Made by a program: the position numbers and the translations under genes. Under the pieces are notes generated by a model. That model did not search any database, was not told the origin of the DNA, and saw only the letters and a list, made by a program, of their open reading frames with translations. A stretch of 64,000 nt of DNA from Roseivirga thermotolerans (GTDB taxonomy: Bacteria; Bacteroidota; Bacteroidia; Cytophagales; Cyclobacteriaceae): NCBI RefSeq assembly GCF_014653175.1, contig NZ_BNAG01000001.1, positions 124,001 to 188,000 on the forward strand, given 5' to 3'. How positions within the stretch are numbered: the stretch's first letter is position 1; every line of letters starts with the position of its first letter. Of the stretch, positions 63,074 to 64,000 are shown piece by piece.

Positions 63074-64000
63074 ATGGGAACGTTCATAGGCATAGAATAC
63101 TCAACCTGGTGGTTTTTTGTGGTAGGAGCCCTGTTCTCTGGTTATGCCATTTTGGATGGCTTCGATCTGGGTGCTGGCGCATGGCATTTATTCTTTAAAA
63201 AGGAAGAAAGCAGGAGAATCGCCTTGAATGCAATAGGCCCGGTTTGGGATGGAAATGAGGTTTGGTTGGTGATTGGGGGCGGTGCACTCTTTGCCGGTTT
63301 CCCTGTGGTATATGCCAATATGTTCTCGGCCATGTATATTCCCTTTATGCTGTTTTTGGCCGCCCTGATCTTTCGCGCGGTGGCTATAGAGTTTAGATCC
63401 AAAGAAGAAATGGCGTGGTGGCGAACCATGTGGGACGTGAGCTACAGTGTGAGCAGTATTTTACTAGCCTTGCTCTTGGGCATTGTTTTAGGGAACATCC
63501 TCATTGGAATTCCACTAGATGAAAACAAGCAATTCACAGGTCATTGGCTCAGCTTCCTGAACCCTTATGCGATTATGGTTGGGGTCACCACACTAGCTGC
63601 ATTTATGATGCATGGCGCTATTTATCTCGGCATGAAAACCAAAGGAAAGCTTTATGCTCAGATCTATCAGTTTCTGAAAAGAGCCATCATCTTTTTTATT
63701 GTCAGTTTTGCGCTGGTAACGGTTTACACCCTCATCTACATTCCACACCTAACCGACAAAATCAGTAGAAACCAGTGGATGTTTATTATTCCGGTAATTG
63801 CCTTTTTGGCTATCGCGAATATTCCGAGACTTGCCACCAAGAAAAAATTTCTTCAGGCATTTCTATTTTCTTCACTCACATTGGCCATGCTTCTGGTTAT
63901 TGTAGCGTTAGAGCTTTACCCAACCATCATTTACAATACTGCCGACCCAGCACATCACATTACAGTTGCCAATGCAGCATCTTCATCAAAATCCCTAAAG
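63074..64000 (+). CDS. cydB: Cytochrome bd ubiquinol oxidase subunit II (3' cut by window edge)
   Basis: ATG 63074 opens a frame that stays open to the last base (309 codons, no stop). The start GTFIGIEYSTWWFFVVGALF and LDGFDLGAGAWH are CydB signatures, followed by GPVWDGNEVWLVIGGGALFAGFP, the family's most conserved segment, and AFMMHGAIYLGMKT. About eight membrane helices are visible. Full-length CydB is usually 335-380 residues, so some tens of codons are missing. Partner of CydA. Confidence 0.95.
   Translation, partial: MGTFIGIEYSTWWFFVVGALFSGYAILDGFDLGAGAWHLFFKKEESRRIALNAIGPVWDGNEVWLVIGGGALFAGFPVVYANMFSAMYIPFMLFLAALIFRAVAIEFRSKEEMAWWRTMWDVSYSVSSILLALLLGIVLGNILIGIPLDENKQFTGHWLSFLNPYAIMVGVTTLAAFMMHGAIYLGMKTKGKLYAQIYQFLKRAIIFFIVSFALVTVYTLIYIPHLTDKISRNQWMFIIPVIAFLAIANIPRLATKKKFLQAFLFSSLTLAMLLVIVALELYPTIIYNTADPAHHITVANAASSSKSLK

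Overview
The window is a piece of a Bacteroidota chromosome, most likely a marine-type member of Cytophagales. The signs are: type IX secretion C-terminal sorting domains, the Bacteroidota-only DUF4295 gene behind rpmG, the -33 TTTG / -7 TAnnTTTG promoter form, LytTR and S74 surface-protein loci, bacillithiol genes (bshC, ytxJ), a fused alpha/beta E1 dehydrogenase and many lipoproteins. The genus cannot be fixed from the sequence alone. No rRNA, tRNA or CRISPR array was seen.

Bases 1 to about 6,400 are an AT-rich accessory region. A restriction-modification pair (the endonuclease may be cut by the window edge) is followed by four small cassettes, each holding one gene of unknown function (two lipoproteins, two membrane proteins). 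Each cassette begins with a GTTRNCA/GTTACAT-type box and ends with the reverse complement of its own first box. The boxes change together from cassette to cassette, which is the mark of integron-type gene cassettes. The intervening attC-like sites fold into hairpins that pair best on the bottom strand. One site is split by a 1-kb group IIC intron, antisense to the cassette gene, whose reverse transcriptase has lost its core and is frameshifted. No integrase lies in the window.

Bases 7,000 to 16,000 hold a TolB-like lipoprotein, a methyltransferase, a minus-strand operon behind a clear TPP riboswitch (methyltransferase, PurM/HypE-like protein, divergent ThiE-like protein, Trm112-like protein), an acetyltransferase, a histidine kinase/receiver pair, and a Crp-family regulator with AhpD-like and DJ-1/PfpI genes.

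Bases 16,000 to 40,000 are mostly housekeeping: rpmG-DUF4295-ftsY, rimO, bshC-5-FCL, a large T9SS-exported Asp-box protein, the M16 peptidase-ispF-mnmD operon, the E1 dehydrogenase with ytxJ, rpsT, radC, and pheT-(coiled-coil gene)-zapA-rny.

Bases 40,200 to 52,900 form a surface and regulatory locus: two tandem TPR-TM-LytTR regulators, an orphan LuxR-type HTH protein, a peptidase-S74 protein, a 1,603-residue cadherin/Ig-like T9SS adhesin, a lipoprotein and a 34-codon membrane peptide. An 18-base leader motif followed by a hairpin occurs exactly twice, before the S74 gene and before the small peptide.

Bases 53,100 to 64,000 return to metabolism: sucD, a candidate small RNA, a DASS transporter with a nitroreductase, an M28 peptidase, rarA, and cydA with the start of cydB at the window edge.
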